Origin: Caballeronia sp. SEWSISQ10-4 2
GTDB taxonomy: Bacteria > Pseudomonadota > Gammaproteobacteria > Burkholderiales > Burkholderiaceae
Reading direction: 5' to 3'
Length of the DNA: 64,000 nucleotides
Assembly: GCF_030464885.1 (NCBI RefSeq)
Contig: NZ_JALPRJ010000008.1
Location: 111,131-175,130 of the forward strand
Positions 40,321 through 49,559 of the stretch are shown here, piece by piece. The position numbers and the translations under genes are program-made. Each line of letters starts with the position of its first letter. Position 1 is the first letter of the stretch. The notes beneath the pieces were generated by a model. The model was not told where the DNA came from and ran no database searches. It saw only the letters and a list, made by a program, of their open reading frames with translations.

Positions 40321-43017
40321 TCAGGACGTGCCGTCCTCATCACCTTCCGACGTGTCGCCCGGATTGTCACCCGTATCAGCAGCATCATCAGCCGATGACC
40401 CGTTGAGAGGTTCGCCGACGTCACCCGCATCACCTTCCAGATCGGCGTCGAGTTCGACTGCTACTTCCGCCTCGGCGATATGCTGCAAGCCGGACAGCTT
40501 GGTGCCGTCGTCAAGACTGATGAGTGTAACACCTTGAGTTGCACGACCCATTTCACGGATCTCCGAGACCCGCGTGCGGATCAGCACGCCGGTATTGGTG
40601 ATCAGCATGATCTCGCTCTCTGGCTCGACGAGCGTCGCGGCGACTACCTTACCGTTACGTTCCGACGTCTGGATAGCAATCATGCCCTTCGTGCCACGGC
40701 CGTGACGCGTGTATTCGTCGATTGGCGTGCGCTTGCCGAAGCCGTTCTCGGTCGCGGTCAGCACCGACTGGTTTTCACCGCCCGCCACCAGCAAGGCGAT
40801 GACCTGCTGCCCTTCTTCCAGTTGCATGCCACGCACGCCACGGGCTTCGCGGCCCATTGCGCGCACGTCGTTTTCATCGAAACGCACGGCTTTGCCCGAA
40901 TCCGAGAACAGCATCACGTCATGCTGGCCGTCGGTGATCGCAGCGCCAATCAGGAAATCGCCCTCATCCAGACCGACCGCGATAATGCCCTTGCGCAACG
41001 GCCGGCTGAATGCTTCCAGCGGCGTCTTCTTCACCGTACCCAGCGAGGTCGCCATGAAGACGTATTTATCCGCAGAAAATTCCTTGATCGGCAACACGAC
41101 GTTGATCTTCTCGCCGTCTTGCAGCGGGAACATGTTGACGATCGGACGGCCGCGCGAGTTCCGCGAACCCTGCGGCACTTCGTAGACCTTGATCCAGTAA
41201 ACACGCCCGCGGTTCGAGAAACACAGCATGTGGTCATGCGTGTTCGCGATGAAGAGCGTGTCGATCCAGTCGTCTTCCTTCATCTGCGTGGCCTGCTTGC
41301 CGCGGCCACCACGCTTTTGCGCCCGATATTCCGACAGCGGCTGCGACTTCACGTAGCCGGTGTGCGACATGGTCACGACCATTTCCTGCGGCGTGATCAG
41401 GTCTTCGGTGTTCAGTTCGGTTGCGTTCAGTTCGATGCGCGAACGACGGTCGTCGCCGAATTCCGCACGAATTGACGCCAGCTCTTCCACGATGATCGCG
41501 CGAATCCGTTCCGGCCGCGCCAGGATGTCGAGCAGGTCGGCGATTTGCGCCATCACTTCCTTGTACTCGCCGACAATCTTGTCCTGCTCGAGCCCGGTGA
41601 GGCGTTGCAGGCGCATTTGCAGAATTTCCTGCGCCTGGACGTCCGACAGCTTGTACAAGCCGTCGGCCTGCATGCCGTACGCCGGATTCAGCCCTTCCGG
41701 CCGATACGCCTGACGCCCGCCCGATTCCTCGGTTTCCGCGCGCGAGAGCATTTCGCGCACGATTTCCGAGTCCCAGGCGTTGTTCATCAAGTCCTGCTTC
41801 GCGATCGGCGGAGTCGGTGCGGCCTTGATGATGCGGATGAATTCGTCGATATTCGCCAGCGCCACCGCCAGGCCTTCCAGCACGTGGCCGCGATCCCGCG
41901 CTTTGCGCAGCTCGTATACAGTGCGCCGCGTCAGCACTTCCCGCCGATGCGACAGGAAACACTCCAGCATCTGCTTCAGGTTCAAGAGGCGCGGCTGGCC
42001 GTCGACCAGCGCGACCATGTTGATGCCGAACGTGTCCTGAAGCTGCGTCATCTTGTACAGATTATTCAGCACCACTTCAGGCACTTCGCCGCGCTTCATC
42101 TCGACCACCACGCGCATGCCGCTCTTGTCGGATTCGTCGCGGATGTCCGAGATGCCTTCAATCTTCTTCTCGTTCACCAGCTCGGCAATGCGCTCGAGCA
42201 GCGTGCGCTTGTTCACCTGATACGGGATTTCGTCGACGATGATCGCCATCCGCTGGCCGCGGTCGATCTCTTCGAAGTGCGTGGTCGCGCGCATCACAAC
42301 GCGTCCGCGACCCGTTCGATAGCCGTCCCTTACGCCCGAGACGCCGTAGATCACGCCGGCTGTCGGGAAATCGGGCGCGGGCACGATCTCGATCAGTTCG
42401 TCAATCGTGGTATCGGGGTTATTCAGCAGATGCATGCAGGCATCGACGATTTCGCGCAGGTTGTGCGGCGGAATGTTCGTCGCCATGCCCACGGCGATAC
42501 CGGCCGAACCATTGATCAGAAGATTGGGAATCCGCGCCGGCAGAACGAGCGGTTCGCTTTCGCTGCCGTCGTAGTTCGGACCGAAGTCGACCGTTTCCTT
42601 GTCGATGTCCGCCAGCAACTCATGGCCTATCTTCGCCATGCGGATTTCGGTGTAACGCATGGCCGCGGCGTTGTCGCCGTCGACCGAACCGAAATTCCCT
42701 TGCCCGTCGACCAGCATGTAGCGAAGCGAGAAAGGCTGCGCCATCCGGACGATGGTGTCGTAGACCGACTGGTCACCGTGCGGGTGATATTTACCGATCA
42801 CGTCGCCCACAATACGCGCCGACTTCTTGTAAGCGCGATTCCAGTCGTTGTTCAGTTCGTGCATGGAATAGAGCGCGCGACGGTGGACTGGCTTGAGGCC
42901 GTCGCGGACATCGGGGAGCGCTCGCCCCACGATCACGCTCATCGCGTAATCGAGATATGAGCGGCGCATTTCCTCCTCGAGGGAGATTGGCAGGGTCTCT
43001 TTGGCGAATTGATCCAT
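40321..43017 (-). CDS. gyrA: DNA gyrase subunit A
   Basis: An 898-residue type II topoisomerase subunit. The catalytic Tyr lies in the later RYTEIRM region (about residue 122-128). The C-terminal beta-pinwheel contains the GyrA box QRGGRG in its variant [12 protein letters not shown]. The tail is unusually acidic ([20 protein letters not shown] onward), as in E. coli GyrA, where it tunes supercoiling. In the quinolone-resistance region [15 protein letters not shown], position 83 is Gln rather than the Ser or Thr of susceptible species, while Asp87 is kept. Confidence 0.97.
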   Translation of the reverse strand: MDQFAKETLPISLEEEMRRSYLDYAMSVIVGRALPDVRDGLKPVHRRALYSMHELNNDWNRAYKKSARIVGDVIGKYHPHGDQSVYDTIVRMAQPFSLRYMLVDGQGNFGSVDGDNAAAMRYTEIRMAKIGHELLADIDKETVDFGPNYDGSESEPLVLPARIPNLLINGSAGIAVGMATNIPPHNLREIVDACMHLLNNPDTTIDELIEIVPAPDFPTAGVIYGVSGVRDGYRTGRGRVVMRATTHFEEIDRGQRMAIIVDEIPYQVNKRTLLERIAELVNEKKIEGISDIRDESDKSGMRVVVEMKRGEVPEVVLNNLYKMTQLQDTFGINMVALVDGQPRLLNLKQMLECFLSHRREVLTRRTVYELRKARDRGHVLEGLAVALANIDEFIRIIKAAPTPPIAKQDLMNNAWDSEIVREMLSRAETEESGGRQAYRPEGLNPAYGMQADGLYKLSDVQAQEILQMRLQRLTGLEQDKIVGEYKEVMAQIADLLDILARPERIRAIIVEELASIRAEFGDDRRSRIELNATELNTEDLITPQEMVVTMSHTGYVKSQPLSEYRAQKRGGRGKQATQMKEDDWIDTLFIANTHDHMLCFSNRGRVYWIKVYEVPQGSRNSRGRPIVNMFPLQDGEKINVVLPIKEFSADKYVFMATSLGTVKKTPLEAFSRPLRKGIIAVGLDEGDFLIGAAITDGQHDVMLFSDSGKAVRFDENDVRAMGREARGVRGMQLEEGQQVIALLVAGGENQSVLTATENGFGKRTPIDEYTRHGRGTKGMIAIQTSERNGKVVAATLVEPESEIMLITNTGVLIRTRVSEIREMGRATQGVTLISLDDGTKLSGLQHIAEAEVAVELDADLEGDAGDVGEPLNGSSADDAADTGDNPGDTSEGDEDGTS

Positions 43018-43662
43018 TTATCCGTGTCTTGAACTGTGCGGCGCCGGCGCGGAACAAAAGCCCTTTTTTGCGGCGTTTTGCCCGGATTCACCGTCGTTTG
43101 GCATCGGCGCTGCGAACGCAACGCATCACGCGATTCTAACATGCGCGGCATCCGTGCCCGGGACCGCTGCGTATACATAGAGTGAGTCGCCGGGAACCTT
43201 TGCAGGGGGCGCGAACGCAAATGGTAGCGAAAGCTTACAAATTCCCTCACGGAACAAAGTGAAAACGTCAGACTAACCCGCTATCATTCGCCCTCACGGG
43301 TTTTGAGGCCGCCAATTTACGCGCGCAAAATCGTCGAAAAGAATGTATTGATGTTTTGGGAAAAAGTTCCGGGGTGGCACGTATTGTGCGCACGTTTCGC
43401 GCGTATCAAACCCTGCGATTCCCATGCCCCGTCTTGTTGCGCATGCACCACATAAGGTTGCGGGAAGCGGAGGCCAGGGATATTTTTTTCGTTGCAAGGG
43501 AACGATATGGCAAAATGCGAACGCACAAAGTTAGACACTGCTCGAAGTCTACACACAGCGTTTTGTTCCGCGGTAATGTTATACTTCGAGCAATGTATGA
43601 CTTGTCTTTGTCAACAAGGCTCGCAGTAAACCTGCGGTAATCTCAATTTCGAGAGGAGAAAT
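43018..43662. other. Long intergenic region gyrA / ompA-family gene
   Basis: These 645 bp between divergent genes show no credible coding frame. They must hold the gyrA promoter (minus) and the promoter and long leader of the abundant OmpA-family gene (plus). A TATACT at 43580-43585 could be a -10 box. The segment 43340-43520 is AT-richer than its surroundings. Confidence 0.45.
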
Positions 43663-44316
43663 ATGAATAAACTTTCAAAGCTCGCGTTCATTGCAGCTAC
43701 CGCAGTTATGGCTGCATCGGCTATGGCGCAATCGGTCCCGGCTTCGCGTCAGGCAGTGAACGACAACTGGGTGAACGGCACGGGCGAATACGTGTGGATG
43801 AACGGCACGAACGAGCTTTGCTGGCGTGACGCGTTCTGGACCCCGGCAACGGCCAACGCAAAGTGCGATGGCGCGCTGGTAGCCCAGGCACCGCAGCCGC
43901 CGGTCGCACCGGCACCGGCTCCGGTTATCCAAAGCCAGAAGGTTACGTACCAAGCTGACGCTCTGTTCGACTTCGACAAGGCCATCCTGAAGCCGGCTGG
44001 TAAGGCCAAGCTTGACGATCTCGCATCGAAGATTGGCGACCTGAACCTGGAAGTCGTGGTCGCAACGGGTTACACGGACCGTATCGGTTCGGACAAGTAC
44101 AACGATCGCCTGTCCCTGCGTCGTGCACAAGCTGTCAAGGCATACTTGGTCAGCAAGGGCATCGAAGCCAACCGTATCTATACGGAAGGCAAGGGCAAGC
44201 GCAACCCGGTTACCACGGGTTGCAACCAGAAGAACCACAAGCAACTTGTCGCTTGCCTCGCACCGGATCGTCGCGTGGAAGTCGAAGTTGTTGGAACCTC
44301 GCGTCAGCCGCAGTAA
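43663..44316 (+). CDS. OmpA-family outer membrane protein
   Basis: A 217-residue protein with a signal peptide (LAFIAATAVMAASAMAQ) and a C-terminal OmpA-like peptidoglycan-binding domain (YQADALFDFDKAILKPAGKA, then NDRLSLRRAQAVKAYLVSKG). A Pro/Ala linker (APQPPVAPAPAPV) precedes that domain. It lacks the eight-strand barrel of E. coli OmpA, so it is probably periplasmic or anchored by a short N-terminal region. A strong site, GAGAGGAGAA, precedes the ATG, and a terminator follows the stop. Confidence 0.92.
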   Translation: MNKLSKLAFIAATAVMAASAMAQSVPASRQAVNDNWVNGTGEYVWMNGTNELCWRDAFWTPATANAKCDGALVAQAPQPPVAPAPAPVIQSQKVTYQADALFDFDKAILKPAGKAKLDDLASKIGDLNLEVVVATGYTDRIGSDKYNDRLSLRRAQAVKAYLVSKGIEANRIYTEGKGKRNPVTTGCNQKNHKQLVACLAPDRRVEVEVVGTSRQPQ

Positions 44317-44340
44317 TAAGCGACTGATTGCCGCAGGATC

Positions 44341-44368
44341 AAAGCCCCGCTTCGGCGGGGCTTTTTTT
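44341..44368 (+). terminator. Terminator of the ompA-family gene
   Basis: AAAGCCCCGC-TTCG-GCGGGGCTTT followed by TTTT, about 25 bp after the stop. Confidence 0.95.
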
Positions 44369-44512
44369 ATGCACTGCGTGTCTTGGCCTTAAGGTCGCGG
44401 CTACCCCTGCTTGACCGGGACTCCGTCCTTGCCTCGTTTTACCGGCTCTCGCGAGCGCCTATATACTTGGTGCTTGACTGTTTTCGACCTTATGTTTCAA
44501 GGCTATCCGCAC

Positions 44513-45211
44513 ATGATCAATGCCGATCCCCACGAGCTTCAGAAATTCAGCGAGCTGGCTCATCGCTGGTGGGACCCGAATGCGGAATTCAAACCGCTGC
44601 ACGAACTCAACCCTGTGCGGCTTGACTGGATCGACAAACATGCCCATTTGTCGGGCAAGCGCGCGCTGGATATCGGCTGTGGCGGCGGCATCCTGTCTGA
44701 GTCGATGGCCGTTCGCGGCGCCAAGGTAAAAGGTGTGGATTTGTCCTCGAGCGCGCTGGGCGTGGCCGATCTGCATAGCCTGGAAAGCGGCGTCGAGGTC
44801 GAATACGAAGAGATCGCGGCTGAGGCGCTGGCCGCGCGCGAACCCGGCAGCTATGACGTGGTGACGTGCATGGAGATGCTCGAGCACGTACCGGATCCAG
44901 CGGGAATCGTTCACGCGTGCGCAACGCTTGTCAAACCCGGCGGCTGGGTGTTTTTCTCCACGCTCAATCGCAATGCCAGGGCGTATCTGTTCGCGGTCAT
45001 CGGCGCGGAATACATCGCCCGGATGCTGCCGCGCGGCACGCATGATTACGCGCGTTTCATCAAGCCGTCAGAACTTGCGCAATTCGTGCGTTCTGCGCAA
45101 CTTGATATCGTGGAAATCAAGGGGATTACGTACCGACCGCTCAGCAAGCGCTTCAGTCTCTCCGACGACTCCAGCATCAACTACCTGATGGCTTGCCGTC
45201 GCGTAGCCTGA
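44513..45211 (+). CDS. ubiG: Ubiquinone biosynthesis O-methyltransferase UbiG
   Basis: A 232-residue SAM methyltransferase: [21 protein letters not shown] terminus, SAM motif [31 protein letters not shown], and [20 protein letters not shown]. It performs both O-methylations of ubiquinone synthesis. The ATG at 44513 matches the family; an ATG at 44411 would add 34 unrelated residues. gph follows after 11 bp. Confidence 0.95.
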   Translation: MINADPHELQKFSELAHRWWDPNAEFKPLHELNPVRLDWIDKHAHLSGKRALDIGCGGGILSESMAVRGAKVKGVDLSSSALGVADLHSLESGVEVEYEEIAAEALAAREPGSYDVVTCMEMLEHVPDPAGIVHACATLVKPGGWVFFSTLNRNARAYLFAVIGAEYIARMLPRGTHDYARFIKPSELAQFVRSAQLDIVEIKGITYRPLSKRFSLSDDSSINYLMACRRVA

Positions 45212-45222
45212 CGGGAACGAAC

Positions 45223-46005
45223 ATGAACGAACACCCCAGTGACGCCGATCCCACGCCGCCGAGCGTCATCGAACCTGTACGGACTTTCATGAGCGACGAC
45301 CCGACGCCCCTGCCCCAGCATCAGATCGACAAGTCCCGGCTCAATCTCTGCCACGCGATTTTGTTCGACCTCGACGGCACGATCGCCGATACCGCGCCCG
45401 ACCTCGTCGCCGCCGTCAATAAGATGCGGCATGACCGCGGGCTGGAAATGCGGCCGCTCGAGACCTTGCGGCCATTGGCGTCGGCGGGTGCACGCGGTTT
45501 GCTTGCCGGTGCGTTCGAGATCGGCCCGCAGCATCCTGATTACGCGCCCATGCGCGAGGAGTTTCTCGCCAACTATGAAGCGGATTTGTGCATCGAGACG
45601 ACGCTCTTTCCGGGTATCGACCAATTGCTCGATCAGTTGGACGCACGCGGCGTGCGCTGGGGCATCGTGACCAACAAAGTGACGCGGCTGGCCGAACCGC
45701 TGGTGGCGCTGCTCGGACTCGACGAGCGCGCGGCGTGTCTCGTCTGCGGCGATACCACTCCGCATTCGAAGCCGCATCCGGCGCCGTTGCTGCATGCGGC
45801 GGAACTGATGGAAGAGGCGCCGGAGCGCGTGGTGTACGTGGGCGACGATCTGCGCGACGTCCAGGCCGGTTTCGCGGCCGGCATGGTCACGGTGGCGGCC
45901 GCCTACGGGTACTGCGGGACGGACTTGCCGCCCACCCGGTGGCACGCGGATCACGTGGTGGAAACGACGATCGAATTGCAGCATCTGCTGCGCGACGTAC
46001 AGTAA
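45223..46005 (+). CDS. gph: Phosphoglycolate phosphatase
   Basis: A 260-residue HAD hydrolase with motif I LFDLDGTIADTAPDL, motif II TNK (GIVTNKVTRLAEP) and motif III/IV KPHPAPLLHAAEL and VYVGDDLRDVQAGFAAGMVT. It dephosphorylates 2-phosphoglycolate arising from DNA repair or photorespiration-like reactions. An N-terminal extension of about 45 residues before the HAD core is unusual. It is coupled to ubiG. Confidence 0.92.
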   Translation: MNEHPSDADPTPPSVIEPVRTFMSDDPTPLPQHQIDKSRLNLCHAILFDLDGTIADTAPDLVAAVNKMRHDRGLEMRPLETLRPLASAGARGLLAGAFEIGPQHPDYAPMREEFLANYEADLCIETTLFPGIDQLLDQLDARGVRWGIVTNKVTRLAEPLVALLGLDERAACLVCGDTTPHSKPHPAPLLHAAELMEEAPERVVYVGDDLRDVQAGFAAGMVTVAAAYGYCGTDLPPTRWHADHVVETTIELQHLLRDVQ

Positions 46006-46085
46006 GTGCAGTGACTGCCACGACCGTGCGGGCCCGCTTTGCGGCGAAATCCCGCACGGAACTGTGAGATAATAGCCAATGCTTC

Positions 46086-46454
46086 GGGGGCGACCTGGTT
46101 TCGACAGGGGTTGCGAAGCGGCTAGGGCATACCGAGGACCCGTCACCTCGTAAATCAATGGGAAAAACGTAACTGCAAACGACGAAACGTTCGCACTGGC
46201 AGCCTAAGGGCCGCCTGCCTCTCCCTAGTTTACTGACGGACTAGAGTCGCAAGACCGGTAGCAATACCGCGAGAGGTCATATACGTCAGATAAGCCTTGT
46301 CGGCGTTGCGACGCCAAGGTCGAAAATTTAGTGAATCGCCGAAGCGAAGCGTGTTCGTCCGCGTCGCCAGGTTAAATCAAATGATAGAACTAAGTATGTA
46401 GAACTGGTCGTAGAGCGCTACTGGACGCGGGTTCGATTCCCGCCGCCTCCACCA
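46086..46454 (+). ncRNA. ssrA: Transfer-messenger RNA (tmRNA)
   Basis: The 5' GGGGGCGACCTGG pairs with the 3' GCCGCCTCC-ACCA to form the alanyl acceptor stem, and the T-arm GGTTCGATTCC precedes it. The resume codon GCA at 46175 opens the tag ANDETFALAA, stopped by TAA at 46205-46207. tmRNA rescues stalled ribosomes and marks their products for proteolysis. GATAAT at 46068-46073 is a plausible -10 box. Its 3' end is a classic integrase target and borders a decayed island. Confidence 0.98.
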
Positions 46455-46487
46455 ATAGCCGATTCGGACGAGTGCCGAATCATTCAG

Positions 46488-46521
46488 AACCCCGCGTGCC
46501 GTAAGGCTCAGCGGGGTTTTT
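46488..46521 (+). terminator. Terminator of ssrA
   Basis: AACCCCGC/GCGGGGTT stem followed by TTT, 34 bp after the CCA end. Confidence 0.85.
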
Positions 46522-46631
46522 CATTTCCGAACTCGTTTATCATCATCCGGCCGAATCAGGGGATACTTCCGGGGTACCCGGTGTAGTGGCTTCGACCTGT
46601 ACCCGAGCACAAAGATCACGGGGGGCAACAC

Positions 46632-47142
46632 ACGCTACTTGCAGACACAGCGATTCGCAAAAGCGCCCCAGGCGAAACGCTGTACAAGCTGTTCGACGCT
46701 GGCGGCATGTTTCCGGAAGTGCAGCCGAACGGCGCTCGCTACTGGCGGTTGAAGTACCGGTATGCCGGCAAGCAGAAGTCGCTTGCGCTCGGAGTGTATC
46801 CAGGGGTGCGCGTAAAGAGGCACGAGAAAAGCGAGAGGCGGCGAAGAAAAAACTTGCAGTCGGCGTCGACCCCAGCGAAGCGGGCAAGGCGGAGAATCGA
46901 ACGCAGTTTATTAATGCTGAAAATTCGTTCGAGGCAGGTGCGCGCGAATGGCACGCGAAATTCTCGGGCGAGCTTTCCGAGTCGCATGCGACCCGTAATT
47001 TCAGACGTCTTGAAATACACGCGTCCCGCACATCGGCAAACGTCCGACCATGGAACTAGACGCCCCGCCAATACTCGACGTGCTACAGCGTATTGAGCGT
47101 AAAGCTACACTTGAGACGGCGCACCGCGTGCGCTCTCTTATC
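46632..47142 (+). pseudogene. P4-type tyrosine integrase, N-terminal remnant with frameshifts
   Basis: Three frames together spell the N-terminal half of a P4-family integrase: ADTAIRKSAPGETLYKLFDA and GARYWRLKYRYAGKQKSLAL (to about 46800); then AREKREAAKKKLAVGVDPSE and NSFEAGAREWHAKFSGELSE (about 46820-47020); then VPHIGKRPTMELDAPPILDV and ERKATLETAHRVRSLI (to about 47142). So there are frameshifts near 46805-46820 and 47022. The usual initiating ATG appears as ACG, and the catalytic C-terminal domain is gone. Its place right after ssrA fits integration at the tmRNA 3' end. Confidence 0.88.
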
Positions 47143-47262
47143 CGACTTGAGCACCTTGAACCGGCATTCGACATCTGCAAGCGACTTCTAACGGGTCACG
47201 ACCTCCTGGGCGGCTGGATTCTTTGTATTGGTCACGAGCAGCAGCTTACCGTCCATCATGTT
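47140..47262 (-). pseudogene. IS1634-family transposase fragment
   Basis: The minus strand reads MMDGKLLLVTNTKNPAAQEV, VTR, stop, KSLADVECRFKVLKSD. This is the segment around the conserved DGKLLLVTN...YKSLADIERGFRVLKSE region of IS1634-family transposases, with a stop where Tyr is expected. The fragment joins the integrase remnant directly at about 47140. Confidence 0.75.
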
Positions 47263-47383
47263 GCACGCCGTCGCCGACCGATCAGAAAAGGTAGTCCGAC
47301 CATCTTCGGCTAACCTTTACTTCCTTGACAACCTTGTCGAATGTCCCGCACGAGCGTAGTCTGCTGTTTTTGGGAGAATTGTC

Positions 47384-48190
47384 ATGTCCACGTCCACAAG
47401 CCGAAAGTCGGAAACGGCGCGGCTTTTCAAGCAGGCGGCGAAAGAGCTGGAGCTCACTGGTGCTGCGACGCCTGCTGCCATCCGCAAAATCGTGGCGCGG
47501 GCCGTGCAGGCGGGGCTCGCGCAACTGCCGGCCGGAAGACGGCAGGATTATGTCGTCTCAATCGCAAAGGGCTTTGATGACGCGCTGGCGTCAGTGACCG
47601 CCGCCTCGGCGAAGTTCGTCAACCCGCGCAAAAAGGTCCCTCCTATCGTCGTTCGGGGCGGGGCTCCGGTGGCACGCGCAGACTCACGGGCCGCAGCAGG
47701 ATCAGAGCGGCGCCCCGAGGCGAAGGCTACGCCGACGAAACCCGGTTCGGCCCGTACGCACCGGGTTTCGATGTTCGAGCAGGCGATGACTGCCCGGGCG
47801 AAGCTTGCGGTAGAAGGCAAGCTGCTGACGCCCGCGCAGTTCGTTGAGCGCTCTGGGGTAAGCCGGCAAGCTATCAATCAGCAGATCCAGACGGGTTCGT
47901 TGTTCACCGTCGACGGTCCGCAGGGCGTCAGCTACTACCCGGCCTTTTTCGTGGATGCAGATTATGAACGGCGGGCAGTCCGGCGCGTGGCGCGCGCGCT
48001 GGACGATTTGCCCGGTGCGAGCAAGTGGGCTTTTTTCACGAGCCCACGACTCTCTCTGGGAGGGCTGACGCCGCTCGAGGTAATCGCTGGGGCGAAGCCC
48101 AGGCAGCGCGACGGCGCGGGTGCCGAAGCAAGCAGCAGGATTGATATGTCCACGGTTCTAAAGGCGGCTGCCGCCTACGTGGCGGAGTAA
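47384..48190 (+). CDS. Xre/MbcA/ParS-type antitoxin partner of the RES toxin, with long N-terminal extension
   Basis: A 268-residue protein, larger than the usual 120-160 residue RES antitoxins. Residues 147-180 form a helix-turn-helix (LTPAQFVERSGVSRQAINQQ), and the C-terminal part (WAFFTSPRLSLGGLTPLEVI) matches the toxin-binding domain of the Xre/MbcA/ParS family. Residues 1-120 are a separate helical region followed by a low-complexity linker rich in Arg, Ala and Pro, of unknown role. GGGAG lies before the ATG, and the RES gene starts 2 bp after the stop. It should neutralise the toxin and autorepress. Confidence 0.8.
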   Translation: MSTSTSRKSETARLFKQAAKELELTGAATPAAIRKIVARAVQAGLAQLPAGRRQDYVVSIAKGFDDALASVTAASAKFVNPRKKVPPIVVRGGAPVARADSRAAAGSERRPEAKATPTKPGSARTHRVSMFEQAMTARAKLAVEGKLLTPAQFVERSGVSRQAINQQIQTGSLFTVDGPQGVSYYPAFFVDADYERRAVRRVARALDDLPGASKWAFFTSPRLSLGGLTPLEVIAGAKPRQRDGAGAEASSRIDMSTVLKAAAAYVAE

Positions 48191-48192
48191 CG

Positions 48193-48792
48193 ATGTCAGT
48201 ACGTATTCTCAAAGCACCAGACACCCAGTTCAGCACGCTTTCGCTGAAAATCGTAGCGTTTGCGCCCGAGAAGCTATTTCGGATTTCGTCGCACCTGACC
48301 GGGGAGCCGTACTTTGGTAAGAGCGCAAGCCACCGATTCGACGACCCGGACCGGAAGTACGGCACCTGTTACCTCGGTCTAAACCTTGCCACGGCCGTTG
48401 CGGAATCGATTCTTCACGACCTCGAACCCGTTCAGGGCGGCTACAACATCGCTGCAGACAAAGCAGCGAGCTCGTACGTCCACAGGTTCACCGGCAACCC
48501 GATCCGTCTGGCGGATCTCACCGGGCACCATCTGAACGTGCTGGGCGGCCATGCTGAGTTGTTTGGCACATGGAGTTACGATCTCCCGATGTTATGGTCG
48601 CGCGCAGTCTACGAACACCCGGCGGCCGTAGACGGCTTCATCTATGTGTCCCGGCTGTTGACGCCGAATAAGGCCGTCGTACTATTCGACCACGGAACCA
48701 GCCTTCAGGTGATCAAGGCCAAGTCGACTGCCCTGCCCCAGAGCGCCGCTTTCCGAAAAGTCGAGAGCGACCTGAACATCCGGTACGTCTAA
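48193..48792 (+). CDS. RES-domain NAD-degrading toxin
   Basis: A 199-residue RES family protein. The conserved polar residues are visible: Arg48 in KSASHRFDDPDRKYGTCYLG, Glu71 in LATAVAESILHDLE and Ser153 in GFIYVSRLL. RES toxins cleave or phosphorylyse NAD+ and stop growth when the antitoxin is lost. The gene is intact although flanked by decayed mobile DNA. It is coupled to the upstream antitoxin with a 2-bp gap. Confidence 0.88.
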   Translation: MSVRILKAPDTQFSTLSLKIVAFAPEKLFRISSHLTGEPYFGKSASHRFDDPDRKYGTCYLGLNLATAVAESILHDLEPVQGGYNIAADKAASSYVHRFTGNPIRLADLTGHHLNVLGGHAELFGTWSYDLPMLWSRAVYEHPAAVDGFIYVSRLLTPNKAVVLFDHGTSLQVIKAKSTALPQSAAFRKVESDLNIRYV

Positions 48793-48919
48793 CGCTGCGC
48801 CCGCTTCGTGGCGCGCTCGGGTCTCGCCACTCGCAACGCGTCGCCCCGCGCTCCAGCTCATGATAATCACTTCCTTTCGTGCCGCCTCTCGACCGCCGCC
48901 GACCGTGTACTAAGAAGCG

Positions 48920-49558
48920 CTAACACAATGAAGGTTGCAGTTGCCCCGAGCAGATGATGCCGCAGGCGATTTTCATGAACGCTTCGTGGATGAAGGCGAG
49001 GCGTTCGAATCGAACGCGCAGGCGCCTGAAGTTGTGCCGCCAGGCGATTGTACGTTCAACGACCCGTCGGATTTTGCCAAGGCCACTGCCGTGCAGCTCA
49101 CCCCGACGAGCGATCTGGGTCGTGATGTCGGCGGCGTGTAACGGCCTGCGGTATTTGTCGTGATCGTAGCCACGATCGCGCTGCACGATCGCCCGTGTTG
49201 ACTGCAGTCGGCCCCGCTTGCTACGAATCGACGGGAGGCGTCGATCAGCGGCAGCAGTTGCATAACGTCATGCCGTTTGGCACCGGTCAGAATCAGCGCG
49301 AGCGGGATGCCTTGCGCTTCGGTGACGAGATGGTGTTTTGAACCGGGTCAAGCGCGATCGGTGGGATTAGGTCCTGTTTTTGACCTGATCCCACCGCACG
49401 AACGGAGGAGGAATCGACGATGACACGTGACCAGTCGATGCGATCGGCCGCACGCAGTCTGGCCAGCAGTACTTCGTGCAACCGGTCCCAGACTCCGGCT
49501 TGCTGCCAGTCGCGCAGCCGGCGCCAGCAGCTCACGCCCGAGCCGCAGCCCGAGCCTG
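48920..49558 (-). pseudogene. IS5-family (IS427 group) transposase remnant
   Basis: Minus-strand pieces spell SCWRRLRDWQQAGVWDRLHE, WSRVIVDSSSVRAV (49535-49390), TGAKRHDVMQLLPLID (about 49300-49245), and DRGYDHDKYRRPLHAADITT and VVERTIAWRHNFRRLRVRFE (49180-48920). These are consecutive parts of an IS5/IS427 DDE transposase. The frame changes at least twice, the linker after SSSVRAV is altered, and the N terminus is cut at 49558 against the glycosyltransferase stop. The element is dead. Confidence 0.85.
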
Positions 49559-49559
49559 C

